Source: Streptomyces capitiformicae (GTDB lineage Bacteria; Actinomycetota; Actinomycetes; Streptomycetales; Streptomycetaceae). From it: a stretch of 64,000 nucleotides of DNA. Under the pieces are notes generated by a model. That model did not search any database. It was not told the origin of the DNA and saw only the letters and a list, made by a program, of their open reading frames with translations. The stretch lies in NCBI RefSeq assembly GCF_002214185.1, contig NZ_CP022161.1:6145486-6209485 (forward strand). The letters run 5' to 3'. A program made the translations under genes and the position numbers. Positions 1 through 8,124 of the stretch are shown here, in pieces; position 1 is the first letter of the stretch; every line of letters starts with the position of its first letter.

Positions 1-612
1 CTGCTGGCGACGCCTGCGGGACTGGAACAACGCCGGGGTCTGGCAGCGGCTGCACGAGGTGCTGCTGGCCGAACTGCGGGCAGCGGACCGCCTGGACATG
101 TCGAGGGCGGTGATCGACAGTTCCCACATCCGGGCGCTCAAGGGCGGCCCAAAACCGGCCGGAGCCCGGTCGACCGAGGCCGGCCGGGCTCCAAGCACCA
201 CCTGATCTGCGATGCCACCGGCATCCCACTTGCGGTGACGCTGACCGGCGGCAACCGCAACGACATCACCCAGCTCGTGCCACTGCTGGAGGCGATACCG
301 CCCATCCGCGGCAAACGCGGCAGGCCCCGGCAGCGGCCGAAGGAGATCTACGCGGACCGTGGGTACGACCACGACTGCTACCGCCGCGAGGTCTGGGCGA
401 AAGGCATCAAGCCCGTCATCGCCCGCCGCGGCACAGACCACGGCTCGGGCCTGGGCACCAAGCGGTGGGTCGTGGAGCAGACGATCGCGCTGCTGCACTG
501 GTTCGGCCGCCTGCGTATCCGCTGGGAGATCCGCGACGACATCCACGAGGCGTTCCTCAAGCTCGCCTGCTCGCTGATCTGCTGGCGCCGCCTGCGAACC
601 GCATTCCGTTAG
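1..612 (+). pseudogene. IS5-family DDE transposase, cut by window edge and frameshifted
   Basis: Two adjoining reading frames encode parts of one IS5-family transposase. The frame from base 2 reads a region ending in the IDSSHIRALKGG catalytic-Asp block. The frame from about 170 onward reads SKHHLICDATGIPLAV, then YADRGYDHD (second Asp) and the C-terminal WVVEQTIALLHWFGRLRIRW segment with the catalytic Glu. The switch near 145-165, in the run after GGPK, is explained by loss of one base. The 5' end lies outside the window. It is either a dead copy or carries a programmed frameshift; the former seems likelier because the shift falls inside a conserved block. Confidence 0.85.
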
Positions 613-618
613 GAGCTC

Positions 619-990
619 TTAGCCGGTGGACCAGGCGCGCAGCTGCGCGGCGACCTCCTGGACGCGGGCGCCCTTGTGCTTGGAGCGCATGACGAGCGCG
701 AGGGCTTCTTCCGGCTCGTAGTCCAGTGTGACGCCGTTGGTGTTGAGGAACGTCTCGGCGACCAGCCAGGCGAAGAACTCGTTCTTCGCCTCCAGCGGCT
801 CGTGCAGCGCGATGGTCTCCAGCATGGCCGCGGCCTTGAGCCAGTCGCTCGCGTACACGTCGCGGCCCATGTAGTGGGCCTGGACCCGGGCGCACACGGC
901 GTCCAGCACGCCCAGGTCGAGACAGGCCGGGTCGCCCGGGAGGGTCTGCGCGATCTGCAAAAGCTCTTGCGGGGTGAGGAACCGGGTCAC
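619..990 (-). CDS. Fic/Doc-family toxin with degenerate active-site motif
   Basis: The 123-residue protein has the length and layout of the short Doc-like toxins common in Streptomyces: an N-terminal helix (LTPQELLQIAQTL), GRDVYASDWLKAAAMLETIAL, then HEPLEAKNEFFAWLVAETFL and a C-terminal VQEVAAQLRAW helix. Doc proteins phosphorylate EF-Tu and Fic proteins AMPylate targets through an HxFx(D/N)xNxR loop. Here only the His and a K-N-E in place of the N-K-R are kept, so catalysis is uncertain. Its start overlaps the stop of the upstream gene by four bases (ATGA), the usual toxin-antitoxin operon arrangement. The gene converges on the IS5 fragment. Confidence 0.7.
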   Translation of the reverse strand: MTRFLTPQELLQIAQTLPGDPACLDLGVLDAVCARVQAHYMGRDVYASDWLKAAAMLETIALHEPLEAKNEFFAWLVAETFLNTNGVTLDYEPEEALALVMRSKHKGARVQEVAAQLRAWSTG

Positions 991-1292
991 GCGGCGTGAC
1001 CGTGCCGCGGGAACTCGTGCAGGTCACGGCTGCCCAGGGGCGCGGGGTCAGGCCACGCGGCCGTGCTGGTGTCGGCGGCGCTGGTGTCCTGGGTGGCGAA
1101 GACCTCGGCGAGCTGCGGTACGACGCGGTCGCGGGTCCGGCCGAGGGCCTTGAGGAACGGGTCATCAGCAGCCTTGAGCGCCGCGTCGCGGACGAAGTCC
1201 TCGGGAGACTTGCCGACGATGTTGGCGGCCGCCTCCACGCGCGCGTACTCCTCCGGCTCGAAGGGCGGCACCTGGGATCCGTTCTGGTCCAT
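987..1292 (-). CDS. Antitoxin of the Fic/Doc-like pair (ribbon-helix-helix type, inferred)
   Basis: This 101-residue protein starts at the ATG at 1292. A longer open frame upstream begins in non-conserved sequence and was rejected. The segment FEPEEYARVEAAANIVGKSPEDFVRDAALKAA (residues about 10-42) resembles the DNA-binding part of ribbon-helix-helix antitoxins. The Ala/Asp-rich C-terminus would be the toxin-neutralising tail. It precedes and overlaps the toxin gene by four bases. Such antitoxins usually repress their own operon, but no clear palindrome was found here. No strong Shine-Dalgarno precedes 1292, so a leaderless or weakly initiated transcript is possible. Confidence 0.6.
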   Translation of the reverse strand: MDQNGSQVPPFEPEEYARVEAAANIVGKSPEDFVRDAALKAADDPFLKALGRTRDRVVPQLAEVFATQDTSAADTSTAAWPDPAPLGSRDLHEFPRHGHAA

Positions 1293-1381
1293 ACGAGCGA
1301 CGGTACCAGCGGATGCGGCTCCCGCCGAAGGCGTTCGGGCAAGAAGAGAGGGGCAGCGGCCGACGGACGGCGGGTGCCCCT

Positions 1382-1869
1382 TCAACTGTCCCCCATGCGG
1401 TCATGTATCTCGAGGCCAGCAACATCCCCGTCGTCCTCGGCGAACAGGTCCAGCAGCTTCAGGTACGCCTCGTGGCTCGCCGGCACCCGTAGCCGGAACT
1501 GGTCATCCGCGGTCGCCAGCGCGGCGTGGGCGTCGACGACGACGATGCTGGGTGCGCTGGGAGCCGCCCGCGTACGTTTGGGGAGGAGTGCCGGGATGGC
1601 GCTGGACTGGGACCGGAAGTGCTGCACGAGACCGGATGATCCTGGCGCCCGTCGCGCTCAATCCGGAGCTCGGCCCCCGCCGTTGCCGTACTCGAAGGCC
1701 GCGAAGGCAGGGTGTGCACCTGGGCGGCGGCGCGGGCGAAGGCTCCGTCGTAGACGGGAGTGTCGAGGAGTTCGCCGCAGTGACGGGCGACGGCGGCAAT
1801 GGGCACGCCGTAGTCGTCGCCGGCCGGATCGCGGTGCCCGGCCCGCTCCGCTACTTCGAGGATCCAGGA
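1382..1869 (-). pseudogene. Decayed Fic/Doc-like toxin relic plus hypothetical tail
   Basis: Reading leftward from about 1869, one frame gives WILEVAERAGHRDPAGDDYG and then PVYDGAFARAAAQVHTL. These match the layout of the N-terminal half of Streptomyces Doc-like toxins (DxVY followed by ARAAALLHTL). The frame is then lost. A different frame (1627-1382) reads an 81-residue piece ending in LRVPASHEAYLKLLDLFAED, which I do not recognise. No single uninterrupted gene fits, so I read it as a mutated second toxin gene upstream of the intact pair. The relation of the 81-residue piece to the toxin relic is unknown. Confidence 0.35.
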
Positions 1870-1889
1870 TTCGGTGTGTCACGGACACG

Positions 1890-2150
1890 ATCGCCAAGAA
1901 GGACGCGGACCAGCTCGGCGGCAGCATCCGCTGGCTCAACGGCCACACTGAGCTTCGCGGCCTCCTCGCGGACCTGCCGGACCAGGTACTTGTCCGGGGC
2001 TAGATACACGGCCTTGCCGATGCCCTCGTTCAGGTGCTCTGCGCAATCAGCAGGCCGACGGCGGTCTGCCGCCGCTGGTGTTCTGCTTGATCACGACAAG
2101 CACGGCCTGGGCGGCGAGGAACGCCGGGTCCTGGGGATCGGCGGTCAGCG
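1890..2150 (-). pseudogene. DEAD/DEAH-type helicase relic (Walker A region)
   Basis: Leftward translation in two frames gives AVLVVIKQNTSGG and then TAVGLLIAQ followed by LNEGIGKAVYLAPDKYLVRQ. This is the surroundings of motif I and Ia of plasmid/phage-type DEAD/DEAH helicases, where NTGSGKT is expected. Here the motif reads NTSGGRQT across a frameshift, so the P-loop lysine is lost. Only about 85 residues remain and there is no downstream motor domain. The fragment abuts the stop of the next gene and is probably debris from a recombination. Confidence 0.45.
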
Positions 2151-2161
2151 CCGGCGTCTCG

Positions 2162-3379
2162 TCACTCGTGGCGGAAGCCGCGGGCGGGATCTCGGGCCTG
2201 CTCAGGATCAAAGGCGTCGAACCAGTCCTGTGCCGCAAGGTTGATCACGCCGAGCGCCTGACTGACCTGACTGTCGCCGTCCTCGATGCCGTCGAGGGAG
2301 TTGTCGAACAGCATTAGAACGTCGTGATCCTGGAACAGGAGGTCGGAGCAGGCCTCCCAGTCGAAGTCGCGACGGTGCTCGGGCAGGTTCTCGACGGAGT
2401 CGCGTACACGGCGTGGCTGGTTGTGCGTCAGGTGTCGGGCCCGGGCAATGCCCAGGTGGAGTGCCATCTCCTCGCCGGTGCAGCGCGGTTCGAACTCGGC
2501 CTCGGAGGAGAGATCTGCGGCCAGGTCGTCGAAGGTCCTGGCCATGTGCCGGCGCCAGGTGGCGTCCTGGCGCAGTGTGACCGGCGGGAGCGCGCCGAAC
2601 AGACCGCCGGCGCCACGCGGGAGGGGTTCGTCGCCGAGCGCCGCGGCTTCTTCCCATGCCTGGTCAGACAGGTCTTGCAGAGCCAGGAGCAGGACGATCC
2701 TCGTACGCGCCGTGAGAATGCCTCCGTCTTCTTCCCCGCCTTCTTCGTCCTCGTCCCAGTCGTCACTGAACGGGTCGGCGCCCCCGTAGCGGGCACGGGT
2801 GCGGAGGCGTTCCTGTACCCGGTGGGCGGCTTCCTCAGGGGCGGCGAGGGCTGTGTCGATGATGAGCAGCTCGTCGGAGAATGGCTTGGCGCTCAGGAGG
2901 GTGGCGGCTTCCGCGAGGAGGGCGGCGCCGGTGCACGGGGAGGCGGCGTGGGGGAAGACCACGGCGAACTGGTTGTCGGTCAGCCGGTCGATGACGCTGG
3001 AGGCCAGACCGGCGACAATCCAGGGGTCGTTCCAGGGCGAGGCGATGTCCAGTTCGTCGACGACCAGGACGCTGGAGGCCATGTCGACGAACTCCTCAAA
3101 GTCGGGGAGGAACTTCCCGTCGTGGTCGAGTAGTTGCTCCGCCACTAGGGAGAGGAAGGCTTGCTCGTCGGCCATCCGCTCGCGCAGGTTGTCCGCCTTC
3201 CAGTACAGGCCGCGCGTGGCACGCAGGCTGCCGACCGTCTTGCCGCCCGCGACGATCTCGACCCGCCAGGTCTGCACGCCTTCCTCAGACGGATCGATGA
3301 GACGGTGAGCGTGCCGGAACTCCAGCACCAAGACACCCGGATCCGCTTTGGTGTCGGGAATGGTCACGGGGTCGGTCAT
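2162..3379 (-). CDS. Hypothetical protein, 405 residues
   Basis: The start chosen is the ATG at 3379, preceded by GAGAGGAC. The longer frame to 3433 has no such signal. The N-terminal 80 residues (VLVLEFRHAHRLIDPSEEG, then GGKTVGSLRATRGLYW) look like a small alpha/beta domain, possibly GNAT-like. The following segment (SSVLVVDELDIASPWND, LAVVFPHAAS-like) extends that fold. The middle is acidic and low in complexity (SDDWDEDEEGGEEDGG, around residues 215-235) and probably a linker; the C-terminal 170 residues are helical. I do not recognise the family. It stands alone, between relics on both sides. Confidence 0.6.
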   Translation of the reverse strand: MTDPVTIPDTKADPGVLVLEFRHAHRLIDPSEEGVQTWRVEIVAGGKTVGSLRATRGLYWKADNLRERMADEQAFLSLVAEQLLDHDGKFLPDFEEFVDMASSVLVVDELDIASPWNDPWIVAGLASSVIDRLTDNQFAVVFPHAASPCTGAALLAEAATLLSAKPFSDELLIIDTALAAPEEAAHRVQERLRTRARYGGADPFSDDWDEDEEGGEEDGGILTARTRIVLLLALQDLSDQAWEEAAALGDEPLPRGAGGLFGALPPVTLRQDATWRRHMARTFDDLAADLSSEAEFEPRCTGEEMALHLGIARARHLTHNQPRRVRDSVENLPEHRRDFDWEACSDLLFQDHDVLMLFDNSLDGIEDGDSQVSQALGVINLAAQDWFDAFDPEQARDPARGFRHE

Positions 3380-3611
3380 CGACGTCCTCTCGCAGCGTGG
3401 CTGTGGCCGCCTCCAGCCGTCAACAGCCACCACCGGCCCAGACTAGCCAGAACGGCGAGGGGGTTGTGGCCGGAGTTGCCGCCGAGCGGTTTCCTGGCGG
3501 TCCTCGAGGACAGCGGCTCGGGAGGCGTGCGGCGGCCGCGGCCCGCTCGGCGTCGACACCAGTGCTGGGAGGTCCGGACGGATCCTGGGCGGACACCTGG
3601 TTCCTATCCCC

Positions 3612-3873
3612 GGAGGACATCAGACCGCGGGGAGCCTCTGCCCTGCAGGTGTCGCTGCCAACGATGCTGGTGGCCTTCGCCCGTTACAGCCGTGACGGCA
3701 ACTGCGCGGTGCTCGGCACGAACCTGCGCTTCACCATGTTCCTGGCCGCGGGCTCCGTCGTCGGCGCGGTGCTGGGCGGACTGCTCCTGGGTGTGTTCCC
3801 GGAACTGGTACTTATCCCGGTGCTGGCCTTGATCCCTCTCGTTTCCGCGGTCATGCTCGCCCGTCAGGACTGA
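3612..3873 (+). pseudogene. TauE/SafE (sulfite exporter-like) C-terminal fragment
   Basis: The C-terminal 85 residues of an open frame read ALQVSLPTMLVAFARYSRDG, then a hydrophobic helix around AAGSVVGAVLGGLLLG and a second around LVLIPVLALIPLVSAVML, ending in ARQD. This is the end of a TauE/SafE-type membrane exporter (normally about 250-300 residues, 8 helices). Upstream of about 3600 the frame is non-homologous, so the first six helices are missing. It cannot be functional as such. Confidence 0.65.
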
Positions 3874-3945
3874 GCGTGCCGGGACGACGCGGACGGGGCG
3901 TCCAAGGCGGTGCCCCAGCACTGTCCCAGGCGTTCAATGGGAGGT

Positions 3946-4080
3946 ATGGCGAGTTACGACGCTAGCTCCGTAAAACGGCCCCGCCGCACGAAAGCGCAGG
4001 TCGAGGCCCTACGGGCGGCGATCTGCGAGGTCACGGAAGCGGCGCAGCCGTGCAGCGTCCGCCACGTCTTCTCTCCATAG
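3946..4080 (+). pseudogene. 5' fragment of a plasmid-type hypothetical gene, cut near an IS
   Basis: A 44-codon frame reads RPRRTKAQVEALRAAICEVT and then QPCSVRHVF before a stop. This matches the N-terminus of a family of larger proteins of actinobacterial integrative elements, in which the phrase continues YQLVSKG or similar. The reading is lost at about 4072, some 130 bases before the left inverted repeat of the IS256 element. The gene was probably cut by insertion or deletion there. Confidence 0.45.
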
Positions 4081-4205
4081 CTTTGATCTGTCTCAGAGGG
4101 CGGTATGAGACTTGATGCCCGACTCTTCGTTTCGTGTGGGGCGAGCGGGAAGGTCGCGGCGACGTCGGTCGACTACGGCCGGGGCTGGGTGAACAAGGAT
4201 GGCGC

Positions 4206-5607
4206 CCCTTGTCGTGGTGTAGCCGATCACGGTTAGGGAGCGCGCCGGGGGGCGTGTGCCGATGGGCTTTCGCTCCCTGCCCGTAAGGCGGGCCATCGTG
4301 CAACTCTCCGTAGTGAACGGGCAGTTCAACGCGGGAGGTGCAGGATGGCCCTGTCTCAGCATGACTTACTCCGGCTGCTTGAGTCACTACGTTCGGCGGA
4401 CGGGCTCGAACTCGTCCGCAGTGTGGCTGAGCGGATGCTCCAGGAGCTGATCGAGGCCGAGGCCACGGCCCGGATCGGCGCGGAATGGAACGAGCACACC
4501 GAGACGCGCACCGCGCTTCGCAACGGCCACCGCGACAAGACGCTCAGCACGCAGGCCGGCGACCTGGACCTCGCGATCCCCAAGCTGCGGTCGGGGAGCT
4601 TCTTCCCCGCGCTGCTGGAGCGCCGCCGCCGCATCGACCAGGCCCTGTATGCGGTGATCATGGAGGCGTATGTCCACGGCGTGTCCACGCGGTCGGTCGA
4701 CGACCTGGTCAAGGCCCTCGGCGCGGAGACTGGGATATCCAAGAGTGAGGTCTCGCGGATCTGCCAGGACCTGGACAGCCAGCTGACCGCGTTCCGCGCC
4801 CGGCCCCTGGACCACGTCCGCTTCCCGTACGTCTATCTGGACGCGACCTACTGCAAGGCGCGGGTCGAGCACCAGATCGTGTCCCGCGCCGTGGTGATCG
4901 CCACCGGGATCACCGAGGAGGGCGGCCGGGAGGTGCTGGGCGTGATGGTCGGCGACAGTGAGACCGAGGTGTTCTGGACCGAGTTCCTGCGTTCCTTGCG
5001 CGAACGAGGTCTGACCGGGGTCCGGCTCGTCATCGGCGACCACCACTTGGGACTGGTCAAAGCCATCCGCAAGGTCATGCTCGGGGCCGCCTACCAGCGT
5101 TGCAGGGTGCACTTCCTGCGCAACGTGTTCAGCGTGATCAACAAGGAAGCGGCCGAGATGGCCGCCGCCACGATCCGCACGATCTTCGCCCAGCCCACCG
5201 CCGATGCGGTCCGCACCCAGCTCGACACCGTCGCCGACATGCTCGGCAAGCAGTTCCCCAAGGTCAAAGACATGCTGCTGGAGGCGAAGGACGACCTGAC
5301 GGCCTTCGCCGCCTTCCCGGAGCGACATTGGAAGAAGATCCAGTCCACCAACCCGCTGGAACGGATCAACCGCGAGGTCAAGCGCCGCACCGACGTCGTC
5401 CAGGTCTTCCCCAACGACGACGCGCTCCTGCGGCTGGTCACCGCCGTGCTCTTCGAGCTGCACGACGAATGGATCGCCTTCCCCCGCCGCTACCTGCCCG
5501 AGGGAAGCATGGACCGGCTCTACCCCTCCGAGCGCCCCGAAAGCGCCCCCGCGCTACCCAACACCACCAACACGACCGCCGGATGATCGGCTACACCACG
5601 AGAAGGG
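4206..5607 (+). mobile_element. IS256-family insertion sequence, apparently complete
   Basis: Terminal inverted repeats of 24 bp lie at 4206-4229 and 5584-5607. They share the core CGTGGTGTAGCCGATCA and differ at one position. They enclose a single full-length transposase gene whose stop codon lies inside the right repeat. The length of 1402 bp is normal for the family. An 8-9 bp target duplication expected for IS256 is not obvious, so flanks may have been rearranged. The 125 bp to the left (4081-4205) and about 280 bp to the right (5608-5892) contain no gene I recognise. Confidence 0.85.
4345..5586 (+). CDS. IS256-family transposase
   Basis: The 413-residue protein has the family's normal length. 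The DDE triad is readable: Asp166 in YLDATYCKAR, Asp232 in LVIGDHHLG, and Glu339 in STNPLERINREVKRRT. The QRCRVHFLRN signature between the second Asp and the Glu is present. The N-terminal part (MLQELIEAEATARIGAEW, NGHRDKTLSTQAGDLDLAIP) is the usual DNA-binding region. The start is an ATG preceded by GGGAGG. Nothing suggests inactivation. Confidence 0.93.
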   Translation: MALSQHDLLRLLESLRSADGLELVRSVAERMLQELIEAEATARIGAEWNEHTETRTALRNGHRDKTLSTQAGDLDLAIPKLRSGSFFPALLERRRRIDQALYAVIMEAYVHGVSTRSVDDLVKALGAETGISKSEVSRICQDLDSQLTAFRARPLDHVRFPYVYLDATYCKARVEHQIVSRAVVIATGITEEGGREVLGVMVGDSETEVFWTEFLRSLRERGLTGVRLVIGDHHLGLVKAIRKVMLGAAYQRCRVHFLRNVFSVINKEAAEMAAATIRTIFAQPTADAVRTQLDTVADMLGKQFPKVKDMLLEAKDDLTAFAAFPERHWKKIQSTNPLERINREVKRRTDVVQVFPNDDALLRLVTAVLFELHDEWIAFPRRYLPEGSMDRLYPSERPESAPALPNTTNTTAG

Positions 5608-5892
5608 ACACGACCTGTTTTGGCTCCACTGCCGGGGTGGAGGGGGCGTGTATCGGTGTGATTCACGCCCCTGTAGCAAGGTGATTTGGCCCCACTTCGA
5701 TCGGGTGGTTCCGCTGGCCCGGGTAGGGGGTGTTGACGGTAGTTTTGAAGCCTCGGTGGACCTTCGTCAGCGCATCCCCGACAGGTGCGTGGAGGGTTGC
5801 CGACCCGGCTCGACTCAAGCCGCGGACCTGCCGGCCAGGCCACTGGCGAACGACGCCGCCTGCAGGGCAGCCAGTCGGATGTTGATCGCGCC

Positions 5893-6366
5893 TCAGTGCT
5901 GGATCAGGCCGCCGACCGGGACAGCAGCGACGTGGCCGGTCGCCGGAAGCGTCTGAGCCAGGGCGAGGCCGACGTCGACCAGCGATGACCGGCGCAGGCG
6001 AGCGACATCGGGAATCGGAGTCCAGACCGACTCGGCGATTTCACCGTTCGGCTCCGGCCGCAGCTGACCGCCGGTGATACGAACCTGGTAGAAGACGCCC
6101 ACATTCTGATGCTCTGGTCCGCCGGGGATGGCACGTTCGGCCGCGGGGATCACCCGGGAGTCCACGCCCAACAGGCGCTCGACCACCGCATCGCAGCCGG
6201 TCTCCTCAGCGACCTCCCGGATCACCGCGTCGAACGGATCCTCCGCGTGCTCGACCCTGCCACCCGGAAGGGTCCAGGTGCTCTCGCCCTTCGGCGGCAC
6301 GTGACGGGCGAGCAGCACCCGCCCGCCCTCGATGCACACGGCGTACGCCGCCAGCCGGAAACTCAT
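5893..6366 (-). CDS. Nudix hydrolase
   Basis: The 157-residue protein contains a complete Nudix box, GGRVEHAEDPFDAVIREV followed by AEETG (GX5EX7REUXEEXGU), at residues about 35-57. Nudix enzymes hydrolyse nucleoside-diphosphate derivatives; the substrate cannot be told from sequence. The start has a strong GGGAGG ribosome-binding site. The gene lies between the IS256 element and the minus-strand operon of plasmid-type genes. Confidence 0.9.
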   Translation of the reverse strand: MSFRLAAYAVCIEGGRVLLARHVPPKGESTWTLPGGRVEHAEDPFDAVIREVAEETGCDAVVERLLGVDSRVIPAAERAIPGGPEHQNVGVFYQVRITGGQLRPEPNGEIAESVWTPIPDVARLRRSSLVDVGLALAQTLPATGHVAAVPVGGLIQH

Positions 6367-6450
6367 ACCCCCGCACCTCCCACCGGACCCTATCCCGACG
6401 TCCGAGAGCCATTCAGCGCCATGAGCGCAGAGTGGAGCCAGATCAACTTC

Positions 6451-6816
6451 TTACGCCTGGAGCCACTTCAGTTCCCTGCGGTGGAGCCCAAAGAAGTGCT
6501 TACAGACAGTGCGCCCGGTCAGCGACCACTGGACTCCCTCTGCGGGCACGTCGATGACGCCGGTCACCGTGATGTGCCCCCCGTACGCCGCGGCGACGAC
6601 GGCGTGCCCGGCCTCGTGGAAGGCGGCCGACCGCCGCGCCACCTCGTAGGGCAACGCCACCTTCAACAGCGGCTTCGTCGTGCCGTCGTTGTACGTGCGC
6701 CAGGACTCGATCTCGGCGGTGTCCAGGGAGGCTGTGTCATTCGCCTGGTCCACGGGGGCGTCCTGCACCGGTGTACGACCGGCATGTTCCCGGCCGGACT
6801 CGCTCACGGCCGTCAT
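6451..6816 (-). CDS. Small HEXXH protein (M41-like metallopeptidase motif)
   Basis: This 121-residue protein begins at an ATG that overlaps the stop of the preceding frame (ATGA at 6813-6816). Residues about 67-76 read AAFHEAGHAVVAAA, the zinc-binding HEXXH motif as found in FtsH/M41 peptidases, but there is no AAA domain. The protein ends about 45 residues after the motif, without the distal Asp/Glu ligand region of M41. It is either a truncated copy or one of the short HEAGH proteins of mobile elements. Last gene of the 9407-6451 operon. Confidence 0.55.
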   Translation of the reverse strand: MTAVSESGREHAGRTPVQDAPVDQANDTASLDTAEIESWRTYNDGTTKPLLKVALPYEVARRSAAFHEAGHAVVAAAYGGHITVTGVIDVPAEGVQWSLTGRTVCKHFFGLHRRELKWLQA

Positions 6817-7263
6817 GCCAGCACCGCCTGCTGGGAGTTGAGGAAGGTGGTGAGGAACGGCCACAGCACGGTGTCCCGGCCCCACTGCAGATCGATGAGC
6901 GTGATCTGCCACGCAGTGGCGACCTTGCGTACGGCCTGGCGGTCGCAACCGGGGAAGATCCGGCGGTTCGCCGGGCTGTCTGGTCTCGGTGAGGATCCCG
7001 GCGAGGTTGAGGTCCGCAAGGACATCGATTAGGGGCAGCGTCTCAGGGTCGGGGCCGCCGGCGTGCCCGTTGGGAGTCCACAGCATCCGGCCCCGCAGCC
7101 ACTGGGCTGTCAGTACCGCCAACTCCCCCAAGTCCCGGGCCTGGTACCAGGCCCGGGACTCGGCACGCCGCCGTCGGCGGGCACTACGCCACCCGGCGAG
7201 CCTGCCGCGCGTCGTCTCCGTGATGTCGACGGCCCACGGCTTCAGGGCGGCGGCCGTGCTCAT
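6813..7263 (-). pseudogene. DUF6919-like protein gene with frameshift
   Basis: From the ATG at 7263 (overlapping the upstream stop, ATGA) the frame reads AWYQARDLGELAVLTAQWL, then DPETLPLIDVLADLNLAG and TETRQPG. This is the DUF6919 layout of plasmid-borne actinobacterial proteins. After about 6985 the coding signal moves to another frame: RRIFPGCDRQAVRKVATAW, then WGRDTVLWPFLTTFLNSQQ. That frame ends exactly at the start of the next gene. A single-base loss near GGCGAACCG explains both halves. It is either a pseudogene or a sequencing error; the precise fit of the downstream overlap means the loss is recent. Confidence 0.6.
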
Positions 7264-8003
7264 GCCGTGGCCTGGACGGTGAAGACGTCGATGGTCTTGA
7301 TGCCGGTGGGCAGGACCGGCTCCTGGTCCGCGTAGCCGCGCACCAGCATCCGGTCACCGACCTGGAGCGGACGCCCGAGGACCTGGTCGGCCGCAGCGCA
7401 GCGGTCGTCACGGATCCGGGCGTGCGCCGCCTGTCCCGCCTCGTCCTGCAGCAGCAGGCGCACGTACCCGTTGGCCTGCCGGATCGAGGCGATCGACACG
7501 GTGGCCTCGACGCGCGCGCCCGTCGGCACCCGCGACAGCGGCTTCCGTGAGACGCCGAGGGAGGCGTGGTGCTCGACGGGCAGGTTCCCGACCATCGGCA
7601 CCGTACGGACGGGCAGGATCTCGCCCGTCCGGTAGGCGTCGGCCAGGTGGTCGAGGTACGACGGCCGGTATCCGTCCGGAAGGTAGATCAGGGCGCAGGC
7701 CTGGTCGAGCCGGGTGTACAGGTCGTTGAGCTCGTCGTCCGCAGCCCGCAGGGCCCGCCACTGCTGGTCGCTGAGCTCGTTGCCCGGGATGTTCCCCAGG
7801 GACTCGCTGGTCTGCTTCACCTCCAGGTAGCGGCGGATCGTCGCCTCCACCTCGATGCGGGGCAGGTAGCGGGCCGCGTTCTCCCGGGCGTGCTGCTCGT
7901 CGTACCACGCGGGCAGACGGTACGACGCGGGCTCCCTTCCCGCCGGGGCGAGGGCGGCTGGCTGGCCGACGTGTGTCATGACCGAAGAGGTTTCGGTGAT
8001 CAT
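7260..8003 (-). CDS. Hypothetical protein, 247 residues, possible OB-fold C-terminus
   Basis: The ATG at 8003 has GGAGG seven bases upstream and is preferred to 8039. Residues about 30-110 are helical and charged (DEQHARENAARYLPRIEVEA; DDELNDLYTRLDQ). The last 80 residues are beta-rich (ARVEATVSIASIRQANGYVR, VGDRMLVRGYADQE), which resembles a nucleic-acid-binding OB fold; this is an inference from pattern only. The stop overlaps the next gene by four bases. Family unknown. Confidence 0.6.
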   Translation of the reverse strand: MITETSSVMTHVGQPAALAPAGREPASYRLPAWYDEQHARENAARYLPRIEVEATIRRYLEVKQTSESLGNIPGNELSDQQWRALRAADDELNDLYTRLDQACALIYLPDGYRPSYLDHLADAYRTGEILPVRTVPMVGNLPVEHHASLGVSRKPLSRVPTGARVEATVSIASIRQANGYVRLLLQDEAGQAAHARIRDDRCAAADQVLGRPLQVGDRMLVRGYADQEPVLPTGIKTIDVFTVQATA

Positions 8004-8124
8004 CAGGGTGCCTCCGCGATTGAGAAGGAATCGGAGCACGTGCGAGGGAGGGAGGGTGACGCCGGATCACCTCCCGGGGACCCGGCGTCCGCCCACGTCT
8101 TTGCTCGGACTTCGGTGATCCGTG

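Noticed and set aside
5608..5892. Possible gene or second IS to the right of IS256
   Set aside because: Short frames only; no transposase motif or inverted repeat could be matched.
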